From positions 682,001 to 746,000 of the forward strand of contig JACKBI010000001.1 of NCBI GenBank assembly GCA_020634615.1: a stretch of 64,000 bases of DNA. Reading direction: 5' to 3'. Positions within the stretch are counted from its first letter, which is position 1, and each line of letters begins with the position of its first letter. Shown here piece by piece: positions 24,260-31,641 of the stretch. Made by a program: the position numbers and the translations under genes. Under the pieces are notes generated by a model. It saw nothing but the letters and a program-made list of their open reading frames with translations. It was not told the DNA's origin and did no database searches. This DNA comes from Anaerolineales bacterium (GTDB taxonomy: Bacteria > Chloroflexota > Anaerolineae > JAAEKA01).

Positions 24260-25645
24260 TTACCGGTACGTGGGCAGCCAGTCGCCGTGGGCTTCGATCA
24301 GATCGTCGACAAGCGCATGGATCTGGTCCAAATCCAGCTCGGCGGCGGTGTGCGGATCCAGCATGGCGGCGTGGTAGATGTGCTCGCGCTTGCCGGTCAG
24401 CGCCGCTTCGACGGTCAGCGCCTGGACGTTGATGTTGGTCTGCATCAGCGCAGCCAGTTGCGGCGGCAACGCACCGATCGCGGTCGGCTGGATGCCGTTC
24501 TTGTCGACCAAACAGGGCACTTCGACGCAACAGCCCGCCGGCAGGTTGTCGATCAACCCGCGGTTCGGTACATTGCCGTAGACGACACGCGGCTGGCCGG
24601 TCTCCATACTGTGGATGATGCCTGACCCATACTCGTGGCTGCGCTGGATGGTCAGCATCTCATCCACGATGCGATCCATGTCGCTCTGGCTGCCGTCAGG
24701 GGGCAGGTGGTCGGCTTCGTCGCCGGCGCGCCGGACGCGGAAGCGCGTCTCCGGGTTCTCGAAACGCCCGCGCATAGCTTCCCAGCCGGCGATCTGGAAC
24801 TCGCAGCGGCTGATGTACTCGTCCAGCGGGATGTTGAACCGGTCGATCAGGTCGGGCCGGTCGCGCTTGATGAACCAGGGCACGTATTCGCTGAAGTGCT
24901 CGCTGGACTCGGTGACGAAGTAGCCCAGCCGCTGCAGCATCTCGTAGCGCACCCGGTTCCAGTCTGGCACGCGGCCCTCAGCGGCAACCTGGCGGATGAG
25001 GGGGTACAGGTCTTCCCCGGCGCGCTCGAAGCGCAGGTAGAATGCCATGTGGTTGATGCCGGCGCAGAGGTAGTTGATCTCCTCCAGTGGAACACCGATG
25101 TCATTGGCAAGCTGGCCAGCCGTTCCCTGGACGCTGTGGCAGAGACCCACAGTTTTGATCGTGCTGGCGCGGCTGATGGCCCAGCAATTCATGGCCATGG
25201 GGTTGACGTATTGCAGAAACGTCACGTCGGGGCACAGCGCTTCCATGTCGCGGCACATCTCCAGCAGCACGGGGATGGTGCGCAGGCCGCGCATGATGCC
25301 GCCGATGCCCAGCGTGTCGGCGATGGTCTGGCGCAGCCCGTAGCGCTTGGGTATTTCGAAGTCGACCACGGTGGCCGGCTTGTAGCCGCCGACCTGGATC
25401 ATGCAGATGGCGTAGTCTGCGCCGTCCAGTGCCGCGCGCCGGTCGGTGGTCGCCTCGATGGTAGGGGTTGCCTCCAGCGCCTCGGCGATCTTGCGCGCCA
25501 CGATCTCGGAGGTGTGCAGCCGCTGCGGGTCGATGTCGAACAGGCTGACCGTGGAGCCGGCCAGTTCGGGGAAGCTGAGGATGTCGCCCAGCAGGTTCTT
25601 GGCAAACACCGTACTGCCGGCGCCGATGAAGGTGATTTTTGGCAT
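24260..25645 (-). CDS. melA: GH4 family alpha-galactosidase-like glycosidase
   Basis: GH4 enzymes cleave glycosides by an NAD- and Mn-dependent redox mechanism. The 461-residue protein has the dinucleotide loop F-I-G-A-G-S (6-11), the metal cysteine C-H-S (169-171), N-P-M (148-150) and G-I-N-H-M (196-200). C-H-S and the length suit alpha-galactosidase or alpha-glucosidase; galK next to it favours the first. GGAGC lies 5' of the ATG. It is 49 bases downstream of tumE with no terminator between. Confidence 0.88.
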   Translation of the reverse strand: MPKITFIGAGSTVFAKNLLGDILSFPELAGSTVSLFDIDPQRLHTSEIVARKIAEALEATPTIEATTDRRAALDGADYAICMIQVGGYKPATVVDFEIPKRYGLRQTIADTLGIGGIMRGLRTIPVLLEMCRDMEALCPDVTFLQYVNPMAMNCWAISRASTIKTVGLCHSVQGTAGQLANDIGVPLEEINYLCAGINHMAFYLRFERAGEDLYPLIRQVAAEGRVPDWNRVRYEMLQRLGYFVTESSEHFSEYVPWFIKRDRPDLIDRFNIPLDEYISRCEFQIAGWEAMRGRFENPETRFRVRRAGDEADHLPPDGSQSDMDRIVDEMLTIQRSHEYGSGIIHSMETGQPRVVYGNVPNRGLIDNLPAGCCVEVPCLVDKNGIQPTAIGALPPQLAALMQTNINVQALTVEAALTGKREHIYHAAMLDPHTAAELDLDQIHALVDDLIEAHGDWLPTYR

Positions 25646-25694
25646 GGGTAAGAAGCTCCAAAAACGATGGTTAAGGCGGACGGCGGAATCAGAG

Positions 25695-26117
25695 CTATGA
25701 GTGCAACAATTCCAGAATCTCGAAGATCAGGAACGGAAGGTTGGGCTGAGAGAATGCCAGATTCGGAGCGGGAACGCGATGGTGCTTGATATCAGGGGGG
25801 ATGTGTTTGTGGTGAGGATCTGTGCTCGCCAGCGCGGGATCGTCGGGGTGAGGTTGGGAATCGTACCAATACAATTGCTTTTCATGTTGCCAGACTTCGT
25901 AGCCATAACCGTGAATCCACCCAGGAGATTCGGCAAAGGTAAGCCTCTCTCGGACGACCAACCGTATTCCTTTCCCAAACTCAAGTTCCCCACTGAGAAC
26001 CGCAACGGTCGCTCCTCGTCTGACCACCACCAGTGTTGATCGGAGGATCTCGGGGTATTGCTGCCGTAGGGCGTAGATGAAGCGTTCGTAGTCAGGCAGG
26101 GACTGCAATGGGTTCAT
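25695..26117 (-). CDS. tumE: TumE-type toxin (DUF6516 family)
   Basis: A 140-residue basic protein. The core Y-E-V-W-x-x-E-K-Q-L-Y-W-Y-D-S-Q-P-H-P is followed by D-P-A-L-A-S-T-x-P-H-H-K-H and I-P-P-D-I-K-H-H, the conserved His-rich block of DUF6516. The family is known as the toxin TumE, of unknown mechanism. It overlaps the antitoxin gene by 26 bases, the usual antitoxin-first order. It is not truncated. The assignment rests on recalled family features. Confidence 0.78.
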   Translation of the reverse strand: MNPLQSLPDYERFIYALRQQYPEILRSTLVVVRRGATVAVLSGELEFGKGIRLVVRERLTFAESPGWIHGYGYEVWQHEKQLYWYDSQPHPDDPALASTDPHHKHIPPDIKHHRVPAPNLAFSQPNLPFLIFEILELLHS

Positions 26118-26394
26118 GGCGCGCCGTGCGTTCCATCAGTTGTGAGAGACTGTTGATCTGGTTGCCCTCCAACACCCGGTTTACGCCGGCGCTATACTGC
26201 GCAAGCCGCTCCTGGAGCAATTCGTACGTTGCTGCCCAATCACTCCAGTCCAACACCCACGACGAATCGGCGGGTTCTTCACCGTGGCGATAGGCGTCAA
26301 CAAAGACCTCAGTCGGCGTGTTGTACTTGCGTTCAAATACCATCAAGTCTTCGCGCAGTGCGTGCAAGTCTCGAAGCATGTCATCCAGTGTCAT
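26092..26394 (-). CDS. tumA: TumA-type antitoxin
   Basis: A 100-residue acidic helical protein. It has M-L-R-D-L-H-A-L-R-E-D-L, then F-E-R-K-Y-N-x-P-T-E-V-F, and S-W-V-L-D-W-S-D-W-A-A-x-Y-E-L-L, matching small partners of DUF6516 proteins. CAGGAGAT precedes the ATG. Promoter 26528-26556 drives it, with a 13-codon open frame between promoter and gene. As in other type II systems, autoregulation is likely but no operator could be defined. Confidence 0.75.
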   Translation of the reverse strand: MTLDDMLRDLHALREDLMVFERKYNTPTEVFVDAYRHGEEPADSSWVLDWSDWAATYELLQERLAQYSAGVNRVLEGNQINSLSQLMERTARHEPIAVPA

Positions 26395-26460
26395 AATCGA
26401 ATCTCCTGAAAACCTTAGTCTACCGCCTCGTCCAGCTTTGTGACGTCAGATCCCTATTCT

Positions 26461-26502
26461 TCAATTGCAATAGACGCCTTCGAACGTATTGAGTGCGGCC
26501 AT
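26461..26502 (-). CDS. Putative 13-codon leader peptide upstream of tumA
   Basis: ATG with CAGGAG 8 bases upstream, then M-A-A-L-N-T-F-E-G-V-Y-C-N and a stop. It lies between the tumA promoter and tumA (66 bases from its stop to the tumA ATG). The good ribosome site in a short leader suggests it is translated. It could also be the remnant of a longer gene. Outside it, 26395-26645 shows only the promoter and a GT-gene end. Confidence 0.4.
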   Translation of the reverse strand: MAALNTFEGVYCN

Positions 26503-26527
26503 GGCAGGTTCTCCTGATGTTGACAGT

Positions 26528-26556
26528 ATCTTACCATGCCGGGAACGCGAGAGCAA
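26528..26556 (-). promoter_or_regulatory. Promoter of the tumA-tumE (and probably melA-galK) transcript
   Basis: Minus strand: TTGCTC (26556-26551), 17 bases, TAAGAT (26533-26528), with a TGG extension just before the -10 box. Confidence 0.65.
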
Positions 26557-26645
26557 ACAGTATGCCATCGCGATCCGTGCGCTGGTGTCCTGAATCTGGT
26601 ATACGAGCAACGGTTTTCCACAGGTCCTCAGCGCTTTCGCGCCTA

Positions 26646-27884
26646 TCATGATACTCCAGACAACAACGACCGATAGCGGTCTTCGATGTCGCTGGCGGCG
26701 TGCTGCCAGGTGTAGCGTTCGATGACCCGGGCGCGCAGCAGCCAGCCGCGGCGTGCCTTCTCGTCCGCGCCGGCTGACAGGGCGCGTTCCAGCGTGCCGG
26801 CCAGCGACTTGGCATCACCCAGCCGGGCGTAAAACCCCAGGTCGCCCAGATACTCGCCGTGAACCGGCGTATCGAAAGCGGCAATCGGCAGGCCGGCGGC
26901 CATGTAGGGCAGCAGCTTGCCGCTCCCCTCCGTGGCTGACACCTTGGGCGCAACCGCCACATCACCCAGCGCCAGGTGCAACGGCGCTTCCTCGTAGGAG
27001 ACTGCGCCGGTGAACGTCACATGCTGGTCCAGTCCCATCTCATGCGCGAGCTTCCGGTAGTGATCCACGTCGGGGAAGCCCATGATCAGGCAGTGCGGTG
27101 CGGGATCGCGGCGGGCCAGCCGTTGCATGGCTTGCAACAGCAGTTCTGTGCCCTGATACGGCGCCAGCAAGCCAAGGTAGACGAGCAATGGCCGGCCAGT
27201 GGGCAAATCGAGCCGGTGACGGAGCGCAGCCAGTTGCTCCGCCGGCCATTCAGCGCGCGGCCGAAACTGTGCCGGATCAACGGTGTCGGGCAGGGTGGAG
27301 ACGCGTTGCGGGGACACCTTGGATCCATCGATCAGTTGGCGGGTCGCCTGGGCTGAGCTGGCCAGAATCGCCTGCGGCTGGCGGTTGATCCACCTTTCCA
27401 AACGGCGCAGCGACGGCAGAAGGGGTGAACTGGCACTGAGGAAGCGGTGATCCATCATCTCTTCGCTGAGGCTGCCCTGGTAGTCGAAGACCAGCGGCAC
27501 GCGCCAGGCACGGCTGACCAGCGCGCCCAACAGCGCACCTTCGTGCAGATAGGCATGGATGATGTCTGGCCGACCGGCGGGAAATCGGCGCGCCGCAACC
27601 GGCAACAACGCCGCCAGCCATGCGTCCAGCAACAGCTTACGCCGCGACGAGCCGACTGGCATGGTTCGTCCGCGCGGCCAGAAAGGCGGACGAAGGGTAG
27701 TAAGCTCGTCAACGTCCCGCCCGCTGGGATAGGTGACTATGCGTATGTGGTGGCCGCGTGCTGCCAGCGCGCCCATCTGCCCGCGAATGCGTACATGACA
27801 GCCATAATCAGCGAAGAATCCGGTGGGTGCGATGGCCAGGATGCGCAGCGAACGCGTGGCGTGTTGCCTCATCTCACGGCGCAC
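26646..27884 (-). CDS. Glycosyltransferase family 4 protein
   Basis: A 412-residue GT-B fold protein. The N-terminal half starts I-L-A-I-A-P-T-G-F-F-A-D-Y-G-C-H (donor-domain-like glycine and histidine). The C-terminal half has L-V-Y-L-G-L-L-A-P-Y-Q-G-T-E-L-L-L and a C-terminal E-G-S-G-K-L-L-P-Y-M-A-A-G-L-P motif, typical of family 4 retaining transferases. The acceptor is unknown. It follows the HtrA-like gene in the same direction, but repeat B (27894-27979) and a terminator separate them. Confidence 0.85.
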   Translation of the reverse strand: MRREMRQHATRSLRILAIAPTGFFADYGCHVRIRGQMGALAARGHHIRIVTYPSGRDVDELTTLRPPFWPRGRTMPVGSSRRKLLLDAWLAALLPVAARRFPAGRPDIIHAYLHEGALLGALVSRAWRVPLVFDYQGSLSEEMMDHRFLSASSPLLPSLRRLERWINRQPQAILASSAQATRQLIDGSKVSPQRVSTLPDTVDPAQFRPRAEWPAEQLAALRHRLDLPTGRPLLVYLGLLAPYQGTELLLQAMQRLARRDPAPHCLIMGFPDVDHYRKLAHEMGLDQHVTFTGAVSYEEAPLHLALGDVAVAPKVSATEGSGKLLPYMAAGLPIAAFDTPVHGEYLGDLGFYARLGDAKSLAGTLERALSAGADEKARRGWLLRARVIERYTWQHAASDIEDRYRSLLSGVS

Positions 27885-27893
27885 CGTGGCTCG

Positions 27894-27979
27894 AGACTTC
27901 GGAAGTCGCCGGTTCCAACAGTGGATTTCCCGTCAGTTGTCGACCACTGATCACTGTCAAGCGGCGACTTCCGAAGTCT
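27894..27979. repeat. Paired inverted repeat, family B copy 1
   Basis: AGACTTCGGAAGTCGCCG (27894-27911) and its exact reverse complement (27962-27979) flank a 50-base spacer. It lies 10 bases upstream of the glycosyltransferase start. Copy 2 is at 59366-59453. The rest of 27980-28122 shows nothing recognisable. Confidence 0.82.
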
Positions 27980-28122
27980 CTCCAAGCCGGGTTCCACTGG
28001 CGATCTGCTGCAAATCAACATGCTTTGTTCCATAGGATATGGCGCCAGTTGGACTGGCAAATGCACATGACGGCTACGGTCAGGAGACTGGCCGAATTCA
28101 TGGCATTAGCAAGGCAATAAAG

Positions 28123-28159
28123 ACCGGCGCTGGCTGGCGAATTGCCAGCCAGCGCCGGT
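28123..28159 (-). terminator. Rho-independent terminator of the HtrA-like gene
   Basis: A 16-bp perfect GC-rich stem (28123-28138 with 28144-28159) and 5-base loop, 37 bases after the stop of the gene at 28196. Read on the minus strand it is followed by CTTTATT. Confidence 0.85.
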
Positions 28160-28195
28160 GTATGTTAGTGATTGGTCGTTACGTGCTGGTGATGG

Positions 28196-30214
28196 CTATT
28201 GATTCGCTGACCAGATCAAGTCGCACGATCCCCAGTCGCTGTCGTCGCTGTACCAGCGGTAGATCGCATCTGCTTCAACCTCGCAGGTCGAATCATAGGG
28301 GTCAAACCTGGGATCGGTCGCGGTGTAATCATACGTGCCGGGATCCAGGGTGATAACCAGTTGGTCCAGGCTGGCGATTGCGTACTCCTGGTCCGCGATG
28401 GCGACTGTGATGTCCTCGGTGGCGTCGTTGATAAGAACAACGCTGGCCTGACCGGTCGGCGGAAACCAGGATGGGTCGATGTCCTCCTCGGCTACCGCTG
28501 GCGTGGGCACGGCCGTGCTGCCATTGGCTGACGGCAGGTCGCCAATCACCTCGAAACTGTTGAGCAGGTGATCCAGCGCGTCCAGATCGTTGTCATCGAC
28601 TATCTGGATGTTGAGCCACATCAGGAAGGACTGGTCTTCCGGCTCGGCCACCAGATCGATGATGGTGCTGCCGATGTCGCCGCAGTCGCTGTAGTAGTCG
28701 TATTGACCGGTGTAGAGCGCGTCTTCGTAGCTGTCGCGCCCTTCGTAGGTGCAGTCCAATCCGTCGTTGTTGCCCTTGAAGCGATCAAGCAGGCTGTCGA
28801 CGGTGAAACGCTCCGTCAGCACCTCGGATGCGCCAAAGAAGACGCCGGGCGTGTCATAAGTGTTCAAGAAGTCGTCGTAGTTGGGAGAAGCAGACAAGGC
28901 CGAACCAACGACTTCGTCATCAAACACCCAAGTGCTGCCATCGGTATCATCCCATGTAGTCGGCACTTCGAGTTGGATCGCATTTTCGACGTCCGTCAGG
29001 GTCGTGTACTCGTAGGCAGGCGCTGCGGTTCCACCTGCGCCTGACGTTGACGGAGCAACATCTCCTCCCAGCGTTTGGGCGAAGGAGAACGATGGTTCCA
29101 GCGGGCGGCCGTTCACCTGGCCTTCCAGGTATTCCTCAGTGGAGGCTCGGACGACTTCCAGACTCAAGGTGTCGCCAGGGGAATGGGTGCGCAAAACGTC
29201 GCAGTAGTCGGCCATGGTGCCATCGGTGGCCAGGGTCAGTCCTTCCATGGCAACGATCAGATCGCCAGCTTTGAGGCCGGCTTTGTCGGCGGGCGAACCA
29301 GACTGCACAGAAGATACCCAGATACCGGATGAATCGTTGGTTACCAGAGCAGTACCGTTGATGCCAATCGAGTCGACATCCTGATCCTGCAGCAACCGGG
29401 CGATGACCGGCAGCGCCTCAGCGCGGGCGATGGCGAAGTATTGATTGCTGTCAGATCCCGCATAGTTGATGCCGACGACCTTGCCATCAGCCGTCACCAG
29501 CGGGCCACCGGAGTTGCCGGGATTGATCGTCGCGTCGTGCTCGATCACCGAATCGATCGAGGCCCAGTCGGTCTCGCCATCGGCGCGCGCCTTGGAGACG
29601 ATGCCGCGGGTCAGGGTGAACTCAGGATCGCCCAACGGGTAGCCGGCAGCGTAGACGTCCAGTCCGGGGCGGACGGCGCCGCCAAACCATTCGAGGTAAG
29701 GATAGCCAGTGCCCTCGATGTCAATCACCGCCATGTCGGAGCATTCAGACACGCCGAGGATCTTGGCATTGCGCGGTTTGCTTTCGCCGCCCACCCAGAC
29801 TTTGAGCAGTGCGGCGCCGGTCACGACGTGGTTGTTGGTCACGGCGTGTCCTTCCTCGTCGATGATGAAACCGGTACCCCTGCCGGCGGAGTCATACTGG
29901 ATGCCCTCCTCGGGATCGATAAACGTCCCCTGCGCTTCGATCTGGACTACCGCCTTCTCCAGGTCGTCCAGCGAGGTAATCGCCATGGAAACCGGCTCCG
30001 GCGTGGCGGTCGGGGCGGGCGTGTCCGTGGGAACAGGCGTATTGGTGGGTTGAGCAGCAGCCGGCTGGGCCGCGGCTGTCTGGGCCACTGCCGCGGCCAC
30101 GGTAGCATCGACATCCGGGGTCGCTTGCTGGCCGCCACAACCGGCCAACAAGGCAAGCAGCAACGCAAGACCGGTCAACACTTTCATTCTACGTGAGACC
30201 ATCATTCTCAGCAT
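28196..30214 (-). CDS. HtrA/DegP-like trypsin-PDZ lipoprotein with long C-terminal extension
   Basis: A 672-residue surface serine protease. The signal peptide ends in L-L-A-G-C (Cys26), followed by a Thr/Pro linker (57-74). A trypsin-like domain has the triad His129 (N-N-H-V-V), Asp160 (S-D-M-A-V-I) and Ser235 (G-N-S-G-G-P), and a PDZ domain spans about 300-370. Residues 420-570 and 580-672 form two further domains not recognised. It probably degrades or chaperones envelope proteins. The start at 30214 is set by GGAGG 5 bases away; the frame is open to 30256. Confidence 0.88.
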   Translation of the reverse strand: MLRMMVSRRMKVLTGLALLLALLAGCGGQQATPDVDATVAAAVAQTAAAQPAAAQPTNTPVPTDTPAPTATPEPVSMAITSLDDLEKAVVQIEAQGTFIDPEEGIQYDSAGRGTGFIIDEEGHAVTNNHVVTGAALLKVWVGGESKPRNAKILGVSECSDMAVIDIEGTGYPYLEWFGGAVRPGLDVYAAGYPLGDPEFTLTRGIVSKARADGETDWASIDSVIEHDATINPGNSGGPLVTADGKVVGINYAGSDSNQYFAIARAEALPVIARLLQDQDVDSIGINGTALVTNDSSGIWVSSVQSGSPADKAGLKAGDLIVAMEGLTLATDGTMADYCDVLRTHSPGDTLSLEVVRASTEEYLEGQVNGRPLEPSFSFAQTLGGDVAPSTSGAGGTAAPAYEYTTLTDVENAIQLEVPTTWDDTDGSTWVFDDEVVGSALSASPNYDDFLNTYDTPGVFFGASEVLTERFTVDSLLDRFKGNNDGLDCTYEGRDSYEDALYTGQYDYYSDCGDIGSTIIDLVAEPEDQSFLMWLNIQIVDDNDLDALDHLLNSFEVIGDLPSANGSTAVPTPAVAEEDIDPSWFPPTGQASVVLINDATEDITVAIADQEYAIASLDQLVITLDPGTYDYTATDPRFDPYDSTCEVEADAIYRWYSDDSDWGSCDLIWSANQ

Positions 30215-30379
30215 GTCTTCCTCCAAGCAATATAGATCTGGGCGCAACGAGAGCATCGATTGCGGGAAATGTGTTCGGCCAATAATAACACCGCTAGGAC
30301 ATTGCTGTCAATACATTTTGTACCATTGCGAGTGAATGCGCGCCAAACCGGTTCTGAAAGCCAAATCTGTGTGAAGCTT

Positions 30380-30408
30380 TTGACAAGGCCATTTGTTAAC
30401 CTTATAAT
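30380..30408 (+). promoter_or_regulatory. Consensus sigma-70 promoter of the S1-domain gene
   Basis: Perfect TTGACA (30380-30385), 17 bases, perfect TATAAT (30403-30408). The leader to ATG 30475 is about 60 bases. The rest of 30215-30379 is AT-richer and shows nothing else. Confidence 0.88.
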
Positions 30409-30474
30409 CCCTTGGTGGTTCTCGACCGTCCCAGGCAGGAGACCAGCTCAGACACCGGAGAGGAAGAAGCAGTC

Positions 30475-31503
30475 ATGGAGTATACGCAGACAAACAATCG
30501 TAGCAGGTATATCAATGGTCCCCAGGTTTCAAATCAAGAAGACGATGGTTATTGGGAGGCATTGCTCACCTACGGAGAAGTAGTTTCGCAAGAGGCGCCG
30601 CCGCCATGGATCAGCAGCCTGTCGGGCAATGGTGGTGATAGCTGTGGACGAACAGACGAAGAATTGAGTTCGGAGGAAAAAGATTGGCAGCGCGCCGAAC
30701 AACTGATGGCAGATCAATCGCCCTGCTGCCTGGTTGTATCCGGCTACAACCGCGGCGGTTTGCTGGTCAATCTGGGTTGTCTGTCGGGGTTTGTGCCCGG
30801 ATCGCACCTGCTGGATTTCCCGGTCAATCTCGACTATGAAGAGCGAGAGGCCGTGCTTGCCAAACGTATCGGCGAAGAATTGAAGCTACAAGTGATCGAA
30901 ATCGACCGGCCGCGCAGCCGGCTGGTGCTGTCAGAGCGGGTCGCCTGCGTCGAAGAACGCAGCGAGGGTCTTTTTGCCCGCCTGCGGGTAGGTGACGTCG
31001 TGCGCGGCCAGGTGAGCAACTTGCGGCGCTTTGGCGCTTTCGTCGACCTGGGCGGCTATGAGGGCTTGTTGCACATTTCCGAGCTTTCGTGGGGGCGCGT
31101 CAATGATCCGGGCGATGTCGTAAGCGTCGGACAGGAAGTTCAGGTCTACGTCCTTGACATCAATTACGAAGAGCGCAAGATCCAGCTCAGCCTCAAGCAC
31201 CTGCAATCCGATCCCTGGCAAGGCGTCAGCCAGCGCTACACTATCGGCGATTTCGTCTGGGGCGAAGTGACCAACGTCGTCAATTTCGGCGCGTTCACCC
31301 GGTTGGAAGATGGCGTCGAGGGTCTGATCCACATTTCTGAGCTGGCTGAGGGGACCTTTCTCCACCCGCGCAACGTCGTTAATGAGGGCCAGCGGGTGTA
31401 TGTCCGTGTGCTGGCAGTGGACCCCAGAAACCGTCGTATTGGCCTTAGCTTGCGCCAGGCACGCGAGGAACGACACACCGACGCCTTTAGTGCATGGTCC
31501 TGA
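30475..31503 (+). CDS. S1 RNA-binding domain protein (S1-like)
   Basis: A 342-residue protein with three S1 (OB-fold) domains: a degenerate one at about 80-150 (G-G-L-L-V-N-L-G-C-L-S-G-F-V-P), and two good ones at about 175-245 and 255-330, each with F-G-A-F and L-I/L-H-I-S-E-L. This is the layout of short Gram-positive-type ribosomal protein S1/YpfD, which helps mRNA binding. The first 75 residues are acidic and variable. It has its own consensus promoter and a strong terminator. ATG 30475 follows GAGAGGAAG. Confidence 0.88.
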   Translation: MEYTQTNNRSRYINGPQVSNQEDDGYWEALLTYGEVVSQEAPPPWISSLSGNGGDSCGRTDEELSSEEKDWQRAEQLMADQSPCCLVVSGYNRGGLLVNLGCLSGFVPGSHLLDFPVNLDYEEREAVLAKRIGEELKLQVIEIDRPRSRLVLSERVACVEERSEGLFARLRVGDVVRGQVSNLRRFGAFVDLGGYEGLLHISELSWGRVNDPGDVVSVGQEVQVYVLDINYEERKIQLSLKHLQSDPWQGVSQRYTIGDFVWGEVTNVVNFGAFTRLEDGVEGLIHISELAEGTFLHPRNVVNEGQRVYVRVLAVDPRNRRIGLSLRQAREERHTDAFSAWS

Positions 31504-31549
31504 TCGTGGCCGGGGCCACAACGGGCGCCCGCATCATCTGATTTGCCCA

Positions 31550-31612
31550 CAACGGCGCCAGCGCCTGCCACTCCCGCGGCAGGCGAACCACTGGCGCCGT
31601 TGTTTGTTCTTG
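31550..31612 (+). terminator. Strong nested-hairpin terminator of the S1-domain gene
   Basis: The outer stem of 12 bp (CAACGGCGCCAG, 31550-31561, with 31591-31602) encloses an inner 8-bp stem (CGCCTGCC/GGCAGGCG). It is followed by TTTGTTCTT. Confidence 0.88.
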
Positions 31613-31641
31613 ATTGAGCGCCAGTCACTCGCACCTTCTCT

